Positions 1 to 11,780 of a stretch of DNA of 64,000 bases are shown here, piece after piece. Below the pieces are notes generated by a model. It saw nothing but the letters and a program-made list of their open reading frames with translations. It made no database searches and was not told the DNA's origin. Where the stretch lies: positions 31,159,706 through 31,223,705 of the forward strand of contig NC_045139.1 in NCBI RefSeq assembly GCF_008831285.2, read 5' to 3'. The first letter of the stretch is position 1, and each line of letters opens with the position of its first letter. A program made the translations under genes and the position numbers. Source of the DNA: Nymphaea colorata (lineage: Eukaryota > Streptophyta > Magnoliopsida > Nymphaeales > Nymphaeaceae).

Positions 1-429
1 CATCCATTGAGTCAGATCCCAATTCCTAACAGGTTTTGGATTGACCCTTCAAAACTACTAATAGGCTAGCTGTTTGAGGGGGTCCTTTCAAACATGCTAT
101 GACATGCAACAATAGAATTGTCCATTACAGCTGCACTTCAATGACATTTTGAAGATTAAGTTGTGTTCATTTACACCGGATCTGAGATCGGAGGTGATCA
201 GAGAACTAGAGATTGAAAGCTAGTTTCTCCTTTTTCGGAACGAAGTTTTGAAGATACAAAGAAGATTGCAAATCCTTCTTCTTACATTAGTAGCGAAATT
301 CGCGATTCATTTACCTTTGCAGGCAACCTTCAATTTAAGATGGATATATATAGATTGGTAGAACCAAATCGATAGGTCAAGACAAAGACCAGATCCTTTA
401 AGTATTGTATTTAATGTTTTTTCTGAAAA
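1..429. other. Upstream non-coding sequence
   Basis: No open frame of note and no recognisable gene or element. It lies upstream of an AT-rich repeat copy and of the MATE gene promoter. Confidence 0.4.
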
Positions 430-720
430 GCTAACCTTACTAATATGATTTTAAGGATAGGTTGACACAAAATATATATTAAGTTGATCAATTTTTTTGT
501 GTTTTAATAGTGTTTTTATAATAAGTAAAAACGAATGGTTTTCATAGCATCAACTTGGTAACAAAAAAAGTAACATTTTTTCGTGAAAACAACTTGATTT
601 AGAGCATGTTTTACATCAAAATAGCTTATAAATATATTAAGATGTTTATATTTTATTTAAAATAAAAGTTTTTTAACAAAAAAAAAAAAAAACTAAAGGG
701 TCTGGCTTTTTAGCAATTTC
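430..720 (-). repeat. AT-rich MITE-like repeat, copy 1 of 4
   Basis: Read on the minus strand, this block follows the same order of words as the copies at 11.0, 17.0 and 58.9 kb: a gaccc/ctttag start, a run ending in ttttaac or gttaaaaaac, a TTTATAA word, an (A)TCATGC or ACATGC word, a CCATTCGTTTTT word, and near its end (C)AACTTAATATATAT. It ends about 80 bp before the TATA box of the MATE gene. The match is by eye and clearly diverged, so the ends are approximate. Confidence 0.5.
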
Positions 721-801
721 CCTCTCTCTATGTGTATTTCAGTAATAAGTTGGTCAATGTATTGTTTTGTTGGTGCTAAGCAACATAGCGCTTTTTGGCT
801 T

Positions 802-809
802 TATAAATA
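802..809 (+). promoter_or_regulatory. TATA box of the MATE transporter gene
   Basis: A clean TATAAATA lies about 200 bp before the chosen ATG. It is followed by a CT-rich stretch typical of a plant leader, so transcription would start near 830-840. Confidence 0.65.
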
Positions 810-1009
810 ACCTCTCCTTCCGCCTCACATCACTCATTCCCTCGTCAGTCGTCACTCTCTCCCTCTCAACAGTTCTCCGGAAGACGGCACTGACGACGTA
901 AGAGGGAATTGCCGGCACTCTGTCTCTACCTTCTTCCTCCAAATTAAACAATCAACTTGCCTCTCTGCCTTTCTCTCTGTTGGGTAAGCTCCTGATCTCC
1001 GCTACCACC

Positions 1010-2677
1010 ATGTGCGAGGCGAAGCGACCCATGGAGGAGGAAGCGGCCAGTCTCCTAAAATCCGACCAAGAGCACCAGCCCCAAAGCCTCCATGACCAGC
1101 CCGAGCCAACCTTGCTCACCCCTTTCATCGACGCCAAGCCCCATGAATTCGCTGCCAAGAAGGACCCTCTGTCCCACCTGGAGGAAGGCGGCGACGCCGC
1201 GGAGTTCCGCCGCCCTGAAGACTCCGTCGCCTCCGGTTACGTCAGAGAGCTCTACGACCTCGGCCGCATAGCCCTCCCCATGGTCCTCAACGGCCTCTTC
1301 CTGTACTCCCGAACTTGGGTATCCATGGTCTTCCTTGGTCGCCTTGGCGGCCTCCCGCTAGCCGGCGGATCCCTCGCCATCGGCTTCGCCAACATCACCG
1401 GCTACTCCATCATCTCCGGTCTCGCAATGGGAATGGAGCCCATCTGCGGCCAGGCCTTCGGCGCCAAGAAGCACTACCTCCTCGGCATCACCTTCCACCG
1501 CGCCATCCTCATGCTCCTCTGCGCCTGCATTCCCATCTCCCTCCTCTGGCTTAACATGCACAGGATCTTAATCTTCCTCGGCCAGCAGCCGGACATCGTC
1601 GAGCTCGCCCACTACTACATTGTTTACTCCCTCCCCGACCTCTTCGCCCAAGCCCTGTTGCACCCACTTCGCGTCTACCTCCGCACGCAGACCCTCACCA
1701 TGCCCATCACCTACTGTGCACTGGCCGCCATAGCCCTTCATTTTCCCGTCAACTACCTCCTGGTCACCGTCTTCGACATGGGTATCCGCGGTGTCGCCCT
1801 TAGCGCCGCCTGGACCAACGTCAACATTGTTCTCTGCCTCCTCTGCTATGTCTGCTTCTCGAAGGCCTGTAAGTCGTCCCGAGTTCGAATTTCCACAGAG
1901 TGCCTGAGGGACTGGTACTCGCTTGTCAGCCTCGCCATTCCCAGCTGCGTCTCCGTCTGCCTGGAGTGGTGGTGGTACGAGATAATGATCCTCCTCTGCG
2001 GCCTGCTGCTCAACCCCAAGGCGACGGTGGCTTCTATGGGCATCCTCATCCAGACCACTTCCCTCATCTACATCTTCCCTTCCTCCCTGAGCTTCGGCGT
2101 GTCAACGAGAGTGGGAAACGAGCTCGGAGCGAACCGGCCGGACAGGGCGAAGAAATCGATGGTGGTCGGCCTTTCCTGCAGCTTCGTCCTGGGCTTCGTC
2201 GCATTGTGCTTCACCACCACGGTGAGGAAGAGCTGGGCGACGATGTACACGACGGACCCGGAGATCCTCAGGATCACGGCCATGGTGCTGCCGATCATTG
2301 GGCTGTGCGAGCTCGGAAACTGCCCGCAGACGACCGGCTGCGGTGTGCTGAGGGGGACGGCGCGGCCAAGGACAGGGGCCAACATCAACCTCGGGTGCTT
2401 CTACCTAGTGGGGATGCCGGTGGCGGTGCTGCTCGCGTTCGTGATGGGGTTCGACTTCAAGGGGCTATGGCTGGGGCTCATGGCGGCGCAAATGTCCTGC
2501 GTCGTGACCATGATGAGCGTCATCTGCCGCACCGACTGGAAAATTCAGGCGGAAAGAGCAAAGGTTCTTACCGGCGGTGACGACGAAAGCAGTTCCACCA
2601 ATGGCGCCTCTGTTCCTAGTGGCGATCAGCAGCCCTCGGATAAGCTCGTCAATATTAAAATCGACCAGCAACGGTGA
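1010..2677 (+). CDS. MATE efflux transporter, DETOXIFICATION 48-51 type
   Basis: Intronless gene for a 555-residue multidrug and toxic compound extrusion carrier, an ion-coupled antiporter. The ATG at 1010 has a good context (ccaccATGT) and gives the MC start usual in this subfamily; the frame is open upstream to about 980 but without an ATG. An acidic, hydrophilic N-terminus of about 80 residues is followed by about 12 hydrophobic segments. Family motifs are visible: EPICGQAFGAKKH in the first half, RVGNELGANRP near the middle, and GCGVLRGTARP in the second half. Arabidopsis relatives include DTX50 (abscisic acid export), BCD1/DTX48 (iron balance) and ADP1/DTX51; they act at the plasma membrane or endosomes. 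Which substrate this protein moves cannot be told from sequence. Codons are strikingly GC-rich at third positions compared with all other genes here. No frameshift or missing segment seen. Confidence 0.95.
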   Translation: MCEAKRPMEEEAASLLKSDQEHQPQSLHDQPEPTLLTPFIDAKPHEFAAKKDPLSHLEEGGDAAEFRRPEDSVASGYVRELYDLGRIALPMVLNGLFLYSRTWVSMVFLGRLGGLPLAGGSLAIGFANITGYSIISGLAMGMEPICGQAFGAKKHYLLGITFHRAILMLLCACIPISLLWLNMHRILIFLGQQPDIVELAHYYIVYSLPDLFAQALLHPLRVYLRTQTLTMPITYCALAAIALHFPVNYLLVTVFDMGIRGVALSAAWTNVNIVLCLLCYVCFSKACKSSRVRISTECLRDWYSLVSLAIPSCVSVCLEWWWYEIMILLCGLLLNPKATVASMGILIQTTSLIYIFPSSLSFGVSTRVGNELGANRPDRAKKSMVVGLSCSFVLGFVALCFTTTVRKSWATMYTTDPEILRITAMVLPIIGLCELGNCPQTTGCGVLRGTARPRTGANINLGCFYLVGMPVAVLLAFVMGFDFKGLWLGLMAAQMSCVVTMMSVICRTDWKIQAERAKVLTGGDDESSSTNGASVPSGDQQPSDKLVNIKIDQQR

Positions 2678-4056
2678 TGGGCTCTGTTACGTTGTTGATC
2701 ATTTCCTCGTCACACTCTGTAAATTATTAATACATACTTTTCATCCTTCATTTTTGAATACTCTTTCTCTCTGTTTCTTCAACACCAAACCATAGCAGGG
2801 AGTAGGAAACCCAATCTTGAATCCATAGATACAAATATAATACTTCATTGGAGTCGGGGGAGGAAGAAATGTAAAATCTGTTCTTCTTTTTGCCAATTGT
2901 TATAGCATGGGTTTTTTGTTCTTCTTCTTTTGATTTTGGACTCCATGTTGTAATTTCTGGCTTTGAATACAAAGGCGAAATCTATGAAGCTACTGTTCAT
3001 ACATGAGAATCGTGTTCTGGTAGTTCTCCTCTGTTTTCGATTCACGTCTGTTCCAGCTGGTTCGAGAGAGAGTAAAGGAGCGGCCGACTATGAACGAAGA
3101 CACGGTCCAAGCCATGAAGATGATCAGAAGATCCAAACCGTCGCCACTTTTGATCAGACTTTATTCTTTTGACCACAGATCGCATGCCTGTTTATTCCTG
3201 TATGTGAAAAAGACATATTCAAGTCATAGCCACATGGAAATACCATATCTTGAGTGGTTGACCAGGGCTTCCAAAATGTGGATTTTCTCAGGCCGGCCGG
3301 AATCCAGATGCCTCGATGCCTCTCCATGTTGTCCTTTGAGACTTAACAGGTCATATGCAGAGGCTTGTGCATAATCTTTTGCATGCCAAATTCCTTTAAA
3401 GTTTCTGCACCATGCACAGTATTCAGGTAATCTATTTTTCTCATTAGAGGCCATTTCAATATATATATATGTATATATATAATCAAGACCATTTATCTAA
3501 AAAAAATAAATTGGTTGAGAAAGAAACAATGAAAAAAATTAATGCTCGAATGATGAAAATGCTCACCATCTCCATCTTTTTTTCTCTGTCTTTTTCTTGA
3601 CCACTTATCATAATGGATCAAACTGTTTTTATTAAATGACTGAGAAAAATATGAATCACCATGTATATATATATATTATATAGAAAGTGTTAAAATAAAG
3701 GTAATGAAAGTATCACCGTCCTCAAATCATAATCAGTGCGAGTGCTCTGCTCTTGGGTTGTCTGTGTGCTCCTGAAACAAACCATGATGAAAGGAATCCG
3801 ACGAGTGTGATCCGCTATAGTTTCTTTTAATAGAGAAACCTAGAAATAGAAGAATTAAAGGTATCAAAATTCTAATTAATAGAAAAAGTAAGTTCCAATC
3901 TTTGCACACCTAAAAAGGAAAGTAGATTCAATTTATATATACCAGTAAATTTTAATTTAAGGGAAGTCTTGGTCACTGCACATAGGCCCGCTTCAAGGCG
4001 TGGAGAAATTTGGCATGCCACTATATTTTTCTTCTATATATACATCCATTAGAGTC

Positions 4057-4057
<1 letters not shown>
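2678..4057. other. 3' flank of MATE gene and intergenic DNA
   Basis: The first 250 bp or so are AT-rich and probably hold the 3' UTR. The rest is AT-rich with short TA runs (about 3460-3480, 3662-3680). I see no gene. Confidence 0.4.

Positions 4058-4088
<31 letters not shown>
4058..4088. repeat. (GA)n microsatellite
   Basis: About 15 uninterrupted GA units. Confidence 0.9.
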
Positions 4089-4092
<4 letters not shown>

Positions 4093-5037
4093 GATGTGGA
4101 GAAACACGATGCCCAAGTGCATATAAGATCTGAAATCATGTAAAACAGAAAGAAACTGAAAATATCTGATGCATAAATCATACTTACTTAATGAACTGAT
4201 AAATTCTATGCATTAAAATGCATTAAGTTTACGGAATATGACATCTAATAGATTCGTTTTCATGGGATTCTAGTCAAGCATTTAAAGCAGATGAGTTGAT
4301 TTGACAGCGTTCTATGATTCTGCCCAGCGTTAATTAAAGCAGAAAAGCTAGGGAATTTGGAAACAATAATCCCGAAAAGGCAACGAATTTAAAAATATGT
4401 GAGTGGGGAAAGGATTACTACCAAAGAACTCAGCCGAAAAGCTCATCTTGTTCAATAATATACTCAGTTGCTTATGAAAAAGGAGCACGTAAGCAAGCAG
4501 GACATTCTTCCTTCCGTGACGTATTCATTCTTCTGGTGGTTATTTCCTCTTTTGAGGAGGTAGCTTCCTTCCTTGCGCCCTCTCATGCTGTCACCACATA
4601 TATATATATATATCCATTGTTTGTTTCAATACTTGATTTTTTTTAATTAATAATAAAGAAAAAAAGAAAAAGAAAAATGCGATATAATATTTTTAATATT
4701 TAGTATTAGTTCACTTTTCTTTTCATTTTGTTATTCTCTCAATCGTTGGGCCAATGTACATAGTATTTAAGTGTCTGAATACCAATTAAATTAAAGAAAG
4801 TGGTGTCAATTAAATTAACTAGCGTATAAACATCTAGCACCTCCCAATTTTTTTTTTTTCTAGTTTCTCTTTATAATATACGTAAATCGAAATCAGCTGT
4901 TAATTTTTTGTGACTGAATGATTATTTTTTAATTTTGTATCGCTAAGAATCATTTGCAAAATGTGCATATATATATAAAAGGACCATAACTAAACAATTT
5001 GGTCGCTGCATCTGTTATGATATACAAATTTAAATAC
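4089..5037. other. Intergenic AT-rich DNA
   Basis: No coding frame or element recognised; a short TA run lies near 4599-4613. Confidence 0.4.
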
Positions 5038-5060
5038 ATATATATATATATATATATATA
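5038..5060. repeat. (TA)n microsatellite
   Basis: Eleven or so TA units. Confidence 0.9.
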
Positions 5061-5139
5061 AAAAGAACGAATAGATGGTCAAGTTACGCATCCGCTGAGT
5101 AGGCGCGTGGAAGGGAAAAGGTCGGCAAAGTTAACTTTT

Positions 5140-5140
<1 letters not shown>

Positions 5141-5173
<33 letters not shown>
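5141..5173. repeat. (GA)n microsatellite
   Basis: About 16 AG units followed by single-copy sequence with TCP-type sites. Confidence 0.9.
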
Positions 5174-5176
<3 letters not shown>

Positions 5177-5239
5177 AATGGTGCTAACTGTTTTAGCTCA
5201 TCCATACTGTCATCCGCGTCAGTAGCATGGCGGCGTTCT

Positions 5240-5304
5240 GTGGGCCCCACGATAAAGGGAAAGCCTGTTAACTCAATCACTTGCGGGACATTCTCTGGTC
5301 CCAC
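5240..5304. promoter_or_regulatory. TCP-type binding words, one palindromic
   Basis: GTGGGCCCCAC at 5240-5250 is a perfect palindrome and contains both the class I (GGNCCCAC) and class II (GTGGNCCC) TCP consensus. GGTCCCAC at 5297-5304 is a further class I word. No gene is visible close by, so function is unproven. Confidence 0.3.
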
Positions 5305-6706
5305 CATCAGCACAAAGACGACCCTAAATAACACAAGGGGTCGACCACTTTACTGTGAATTCCTGAAAGGTGCCTCACACTTTTTTTCAAATTCTGGGAT
5401 ATTTAAGTTTTACCTCATTTGAGAAAAACCTAATTCACCACGGTTGTTAATTAAAAATGTGATCGACATGAGAAAAAAAATCTTAAATATTTTTCCTTTT
5501 TTCAAACAAGAGAAGGCGTAACAAGTTAGGCCAACGCACATAAACTCTTTTTAGAAATGCTGCGGGTCCGGCTGCAAAGTTGCTGGCCGTGCCGACATGG
5601 AAGATGATGAGATGTAAGTGATCTCATTCCTCCTTAGATGAGTTCATCAAAATTGATTTGATTCATGGGCCTACCAGGCTTGGCCGGTATTTGACCGAGC
5701 AAGATTTAGATTCCAGACAAGACCAAGGTTTCGACCGCGGCGCCTACGCGCCCCCAGCCATAGCAATAGGTCGAGCCATGGTGACAATAATGGCGGCTTG
5801 ATTGAGCCTTTTGACCCAACTGGGTCCGCGCCTACTATGTGGCGTCTATGCAGTCAATGCAGAACCACTAGGGAATGCCAGGTCCAAAACCCTCACCCTT
5901 CACCCACTTTTGCTCCGGACCGAGCCACATAGAGTGACCTCGCAAATTAACTAGCCGAACTGCATGATGATTACCGCTCTGCTCCCTCCAAATTAAGAAA
6001 TTTCATATTTGTGCTCTTATGCATTGAATTCCTTGCTTATAGCTGATTCGCTTAGGGTTTTCCTTGTCCTTGGAGTCATCATAGAATCTAAAAAGTGCAT
6101 TGAACAATCATGATTATTTTATATGTCAATTTCCAAGTCTTTGGAATATAATTCTCCCAGTTGATTTTTTTAAGGGGGAAAAAAAAGCAAATTTCCAAGT
6201 CTTCTCGACGTTACAAGAGAATCGTGGAAAATAAGTTTCATGAGAATCAATTACAAAGGTTTTGTCATATTAACGCATGATGTTATAAATTCACAATGCC
6301 ACTTGCGACTTGGCTTTATAAAAGAATGTTTCCAATATAATTCTGCAATGTTTAATTGAATTAAGTTGACAGTTCATGTCATTCCTTGTGAATATTTCAT
6401 CCGTTTTTTAAGAAGGAGCTTCCAATTAAAAAAGTTAATCAAGGTAGTAAAATATGCTTAATAGCAACTTCTGCTCAATCCTTGGATGTGAAATGCAAAC
6501 AAGCCGTCATATTTTAAGAACTCGTATATGAATTCAGATATTTAATCAAATTCATTGATGGCTTAATTATCCATGTGTACTGTTCATATATTGATAAACC
6601 ATGAGCACTCATTCTTTTGATCATTTGAACATGCTTACAAAGACCTTTAAGTAACTAAAAGAAGCTTTGAGTGAGCAATACAAAGTGTTTCATCCCACTG
6701 CTTAGG
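5305..6706. other. Intergenic DNA with a GC-richer patch
   Basis: A GC-richer patch runs from about 5560 to 5960 and is rich in CCGAG and GACC words. It has no convincing reading frame. The remainder is AT-rich. Confidence 0.35.
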
Positions 6707-6742
6707 CGAGAGTCGAAGTCTCTCGACTCCCTTCGACTCTCG
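6707..6742. other. Perfect 12-bp inverted repeat (stem-loop)
   Basis: CGAGAGTCGAAG at 6707-6718 and its exact complement CTTCGACTCTCG at 6731-6742 enclose a 12-nt loop that itself carries CTCGACTC. A transcript would fold into a strong hairpin. No gene is adjacent, so it could also be a decayed inverted duplication. Confidence 0.6.
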
Positions 6743-7770
6743 ACTCCCTAAAGGGTTTAAGAAGAACATCGGATCATGATGTCGACCCAATGTACATCAT
6801 CTAGTACAAGATTGACACAGAAAGAAACCGATTGCTTACTATCTTCTCAAAAAGTTACTTTTATGTGTGCTTCTATATGTGTCGTATGGATCAGGCAACC
6901 GAATTTAATAAATACAAGCATCTGTGGTAGAAAAATAATACTATATGTGTGCATGCCGACGTCCAGTCAACATGGTAGTGGTGATCATTATCGGTTGATG
7001 CAGCCGAGAACACGCAACTTTGTTGCCTACATCTTTAGCATATAACCAAGAATTTTAAAAGGCCGAAACAACTTCACTTTTTGGGTGGTAGGTAATGCCG
7101 CACTTCCGGCGAGTTCCTGGCCGCATTTGGAAACTCCGGACAAAGTGAGGCCGGATCATCCGCTTTTGGTGGACCAGAAGCAAAAGATCCCGCGAGAGAG
7201 AAAAGAAGGAAGGAAAAGGAACAAGTTGATCATGTTCAAAGAGGGAACAGGGACAGTGCTGAAAGCATATGCTTAAAAAGGTAAAGAAGAAGAAGAAGAG
7301 GAGGAGGAGGCGGAAGAGTCAAACACACGCTTTCTAGTGCAGAACAGCCCATGGTTGAACGGAATAAAGGCCACCAGTATTGGTACTCGTGGACCATGCT
7401 GGTCCACTTACTTGGCTTCAAATGGATCCGATCTGATGTCAATTCAGATCCAAATCTGACCAAAATTGCCCCCCATATCTAGACCCTAGAAAAGTTTCTT
7501 TTGAAAACTTTTTCTAAAATTTTACGGATGCCAAAGCTAAAATTGTTGAAAATTTAACAGGTAAAACTTTATTTTTCAAAATCTAGGGAAGAGGTAGGGG
7601 AGGGGTGCCACGGCCGCCGCCGGTCCCCCTTCCCTCCGCCGTTGATCTGAACATACTGGAATGCAAAATAGGGATGCAGCAGAACTAGGGCAGCTCGGGG
7701 ACACATGTGAGCTGGTGTGGGCAATTGGTGAATAAATTATATATTTATATTTTAATAGCTCAAAGAAATT
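6743..7770. other. Intergenic, no supported gene
   Basis: Short frames occur but none has a recognisable domain. A GGC/CCG-rich patch lies near 7600-7640. Confidence 0.35.
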
Positions 7771-7781
7771 TAGTGATTTAG

Positions 7782-7796
7782 TGGATCCGCCACTGG
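7782..7796 (-). mobile_element. Terminus of a hAT-type MITE (fragment)
   Basis: TGGATCCGCCACTGG reads on the minus strand as CCAGTGGCGGATCCA, very like the terminal inverted repeat (CAGTGGCGGAGCC) of a common plant hAT-derived MITE group. The partner terminus was not found. A dispersed word (GTGTGGGCAATTG) about 65 bp upstream recurs at 18.05 and 58.2 kb. Confidence 0.35.
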
Positions 7797-7799
7797 ATC

Positions 7800-8727
7800 A
7801 GGCATACCCAATTATCGATCCTTTTCGCCGGATCTGCTAAAGAAACTTGGATCTGATTGCTGATGGGATTTAAGTTGTGCCTGCAGTTCCATAACAAAAA
7901 GTCTGTCTCAGATTGATTACCTGATATCAATTGTAATGATCCATGTTGGATTGTATGCTAGTATGATCCGGATTAGGTTCAAAAGGTGGTGTCCGAATCC
8001 AAGTTTGAATCCAATGACACCTGCATGCTCGTCAAAACTCACTCTGGGTTCCTCAATACAAATTTCCTTATTGACTTTTCATGTATTAGAAAAAAAAAAA
8101 AAATCATTTTCTTTAGATCTGACCTTTGTAAAAAGATCATGAACACGTCTCTAATAAAAATCTTGATTTAGAATGATTAATTTCTTCGACTTTTTTCATC
8201 ATTTCACATTTTTTCATCATTTGGTATATGTGAATCGAAGACTTTAACCGACTTAGCACAGAGCGAATAGCAACTCTTGTATCTTCTTCCCATTGATTTC
8301 TTTAGTAGAAGGGTCGGGTCGAAGCTTCAACTCTCTTCTGGGTCAGTTCGGCTCAGCCGGATTTCTTTAGTAGACCCCAAAAAAGGTTGTGGTCAGGGCA
8401 TCGAAATGTACACCAATTCCTGTCATTGCTTACCCTCACTATGACCATGCATTGGAAGAAGGAAGATGATTTCATCTTTGTTCATTTTTCACTCCTCTGA
8501 AGAATAGACACAGAATGCAAGGTAATGAAATGGATGACTGTGCTCTCACATGAATCTTGCTGTGTTAGGACTTTGCACGGCCGTAGAGGACAGTCAAAAG
8601 ATGTCTCACAACCCTTTCTTCGTAAGCCTTTTAGTGTTCTTTGTTCAAGCCATTTGTCCCCGGCTTGGGGAATGGGAGAAACATAGCTCTTCTAAGTTGT
8701 AGATGCCTTTTGACTGCAGATCATATG

Positions 8728-8728
<1 letters not shown>
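7800..8728. other. Intergenic, no supported gene
   Basis: AT-rich single-copy-looking sequence. I see no domain-bearing frame or RNA gene. Confidence 0.35.

Positions 8729-8784
<56 letters not shown>
8729..8784. repeat. (AT)n(AG)n compound microsatellite
   Basis: About 18 AT units run directly into about 10 AG units. Confidence 0.9.
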
Positions 8785-9077
8785 GCATTCTTGTGTTTCC
8801 ACTTAAATCAAATCAAAGGCAATGATGTCTTTGAAATTAGCAAAGTACACGACAAAATGCATGGAGAAATCTCAATTAGAAAGCAAGGAATTTTATGAGC
8901 ATATATGTTCAAGCTCACACATCTAAATGAACAAATCAGATGTTCAGACTGATAGCATTTAGAATTTGGAACCAAATATCTGTTGTCTTATATAGCAGCC
9001 ATTTTTGGATTAATTTGCCTAAGTGCTGCCTTGTCCATATCATGACCATTTTGATTGAATGTTTGAACACAGATTAA

Positions 9078-9115
9078 GAATTTCCTTTGATGTAAGGAAT
9101 TTCCTTTGATGTAAG
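9078..9115. repeat. Perfect 19-bp tandem duplication
   Basis: GAATTTCCTTTGATGTAAG at 9078-9096 is repeated exactly at 9097-9115. A recent slippage or patch duplication in intergenic DNA. Confidence 0.85.
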
Positions 9116-10796
9116 GAAGTTAATAACTTTTCCAGTTTGACAATTTTTATCAACACTTATTGCTGGAGCCACAAGAAAATAAATGGTAAATGGATCATTG
9201 AAACTGTTTAAGTGGAAGTTTAAGTTTTTTTTTTATCTTTTTAAATTATATTCTCTATTTTAAATATTTTAAATAACTAACATTAAAATCGCTGAATAGA
9301 AAAGAAGAGGTGCAGGACTCTCGCTTCGGGCGGTGGGATTAATAATTTTGCTCATCCGACCCACATTGGCGCCGTTCTGATTGTCCACTTTCATTAATCA
9401 TTATCTTAAATTATTTGACTTCAAGAATCACATGTAATACTTTTCCTGTTTATATAGTAACCTCGCTCTCTAATCTGACCTTAATTGTTGTCATCATTGA
9501 CAATGCAATTTATTCAGTGGTAGATTCTGGAGTGACACTCATTCACATATTTTTATATCTGAAAAAATAATGGACAAAATATTTGAAGATGCTAATGTGA
9601 AAATTAGAAATATCAAAGGCGTGTTTAAAAATGTCACGCATTAGCTTTAACTATTTTTAAAACTTTTAAAATATTTTTTATATTACTTATAAAGGACTTT
9701 AGCCGGAATTGTTGAATGGGCCGATTTATTGTATACCCAGACTTTAGGAATTTGGTTTGCAAAGTGATTAGAGTAAAAAAAAGATGAAAGAAATATTTAT
9801 GGTAAGACTTATTTGGATAATAAACTTGCATGAGACAATCTCTTAGTCAATGGACCATCTTATAAAGTCATTAACAAGGCTATTTCTTTAAGATAGTCAG
9901 CAATAAAACAAAAAAGCTTCTTAATGAGAATTCAGAGGAAATTGGAGAGAAAAAATGTCATAAGAGTCGCATCCATGCCGATGGATTTGAATAATTGTGC
10001 TTTATGCTGGAACAGTTGGTAGCTTTTTCTAAACATTCTTTGAATAACTAAGCCACCTTTTGTCAAGTCTTTTTGGGTGAGGTGAGCAGAAAGAGTATTT
10101 CATCTGTCATCCAAGAACGAACTAAAGCTTTCAGCCAACCTTTTCTCTTCTCTGAATGCAGAAAATGCTTTCAGTGTCTTGAAGTGTCGCCACTCTATGC
10201 TTTAACTTGCATGTCAGTGGTCCTCTTTTTATAATATAAAGGATTGACATTTTGATAATTTGAAGCGACAAGTGTGTGGTGCAATGTAGGTGGAAGAGGG
10301 GAAGAGGGCGGAGTCAAGAATTTATTGTAATAGGAGTCAAACTATCTTAATCAAAATTTTTTACATATGCTTAATAGTAATTTCGATTTTATCCATGCAG
10401 TACACATACCTTAAGGCCTCGTTTGATGCACAAGAAAAATACTATGCACAATGGATTTTTTTTCAAGTTTCAACATTTTACCATGCATTTTTCATTGAAA
10501 TAGAAAAAAATTCCCATGAAAAAAGGTTGGACCTCTCTAGGACATCAAAGTTTGACCGTCGATTTAAAATTGAACGGCTCAGAACAACCTTTCCCCACCC
10601 TCCCTTCCCTCCCACCTCTCCCTTCCCCACCCTCCTCTTCTTCCATCTGAAGCACTGCCGGCTTCGTCCCTGCCGCCGCCGGTGGACAGCACGGGGGTGC
10701 CCCGCCTCCAACCCCTCGTACTCTTCCTCCATCCTGAGATGGAAAAAAAAAAGTCAATATTTACAGGCCATCGATAAAAAATGATGGAGTGCTATG

Positions 10797-10798
<2 letters not shown>
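9116..10798. other. Intergenic; CT-rich patch near 10.6 kb
   Basis: AT-rich DNA, then from about 10580 to 10735 a strongly CT- and GCC-rich patch. It resembles a plant 5' leader, but no coding sequence follows it. A GGCCTCGTTTGATGCA word near 10413 resembles the ends of small elements with TTTGAT termini seen elsewhere here. Confidence 0.3.

Positions 10799-10877
<79 letters not shown>
10799..10877. repeat. Long (AT)n microsatellite
   Basis: About 39 uninterrupted AT units, the longest such run in the window. The length is liable to assembly error. Confidence 0.95.
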
Positions 10878-10878
<1 letters not shown>

Positions 10879-10963
10879 AAATCCTCTTGCTGTCAGGATG
10901 TTTTTGCTTCCCACACATGCAACCTAGTGCATTAGGCTGGAGAATATGAATGCCTAAATAATG

Positions 10964-10966
<3 letters not shown>

Positions 10967-11021
<55 letters not shown>
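10967..11021. repeat. (AT)n microsatellite
   Basis: About 27 AT units directly abutting the MITE-like copy that follows. Confidence 0.9.
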
Positions 11022-11025
<4 letters not shown>

Positions 11026-11335
11026 TTCTAATGAGTTTATAAACATTAATTTAATATAAATCATGCTTTAATTCAAGACATTTTTGTAAAAAAAATTGAT
11101 CTGTCCACTAGGGAAAAAAAACTAATGTTATACGAGCCATTCGTTTTTTATTATTAAGAAACGTTTTTTAAGTTAGAAAACAACTAACTTAATGTATGTT
11201 TATCACCAAATCAGTCTTACAAACATATCTATAAAGTTAGATTATAATATATATATATATATAATGAATTTAAATGGGTTTGGCTTTTGTTTCTTATCCA
11301 AATAGTCTAATTTTTAGAGGATATATATATATATA
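11022..11335 (+). repeat. AT-rich MITE-like repeat, copy 2 of 4
   Basis: Shares with the 16954-17310 copy the words TTTATAAACA, ATTTAATA(T/C)AAATCATG, GAGCC(A/G)TTCGTTTTT-like, AACTTAATGTATGTTT and CATATCTATAAA, in the same order. It ends in a diverged form of that copy's terminal repeat: cttttgtttcttatccaaatagt, read inverted as ACTATTTGGATAAGAAAC. The left terminus is replaced by the (AT)n run. TA runs flank both ends. Confidence 0.65.
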
Positions 11336-11541
11336 GTCAATGCTTCCAGATGCAAGATAGTTTCTGCACAACTAAAAATTAAAAATTCATCATAAATCAT
11401 CCTGCATCATAACCCGTGCTAATGTCAATTTAGTTACTTTTTAAAGCAACAATTTTTCAAATTTTAGCCATGCTAAGCTCAATTTTAGTGATGAATTTTT
11501 AAATTCCAACCGCATGGCAATTATCAACATTCGACAACATT

Positions 11542-11581
<40 letters not shown>

Positions 11582-11780
11582 TTATATAATGTTAAATTAG
11601 TAAGCTGCCTCCATGATTGTATTTTAAAAAAAAAAAATTGTATCGCAAAAAACTATTACAAAAGATACATTGTCAGCCGCAATTGTTTGACCATGGGTTT
11701 TAGTAATGTAATGCACATTTTACAATGGTTTTTAGTATATATATTCAAATATGTCCAGTGATATTAATTACCAAATGACT
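11336..11780. other. Intergenic AT-rich DNA
   Basis: Contains a (TA)n run near 11545-11575 and nothing else I can support. Confidence 0.4.

Noticed and set aside
980-1009. Longer N-terminus for the MATE protein
   Set aside because: The frame is open, but there is no ATG before 1010; the MC start with good context matches the subfamily.
10290-10784. 164-codon frame
   Set aside because: It crosses an AT-rich stretch and then a CT-rich low-complexity patch; no domain or splice support.
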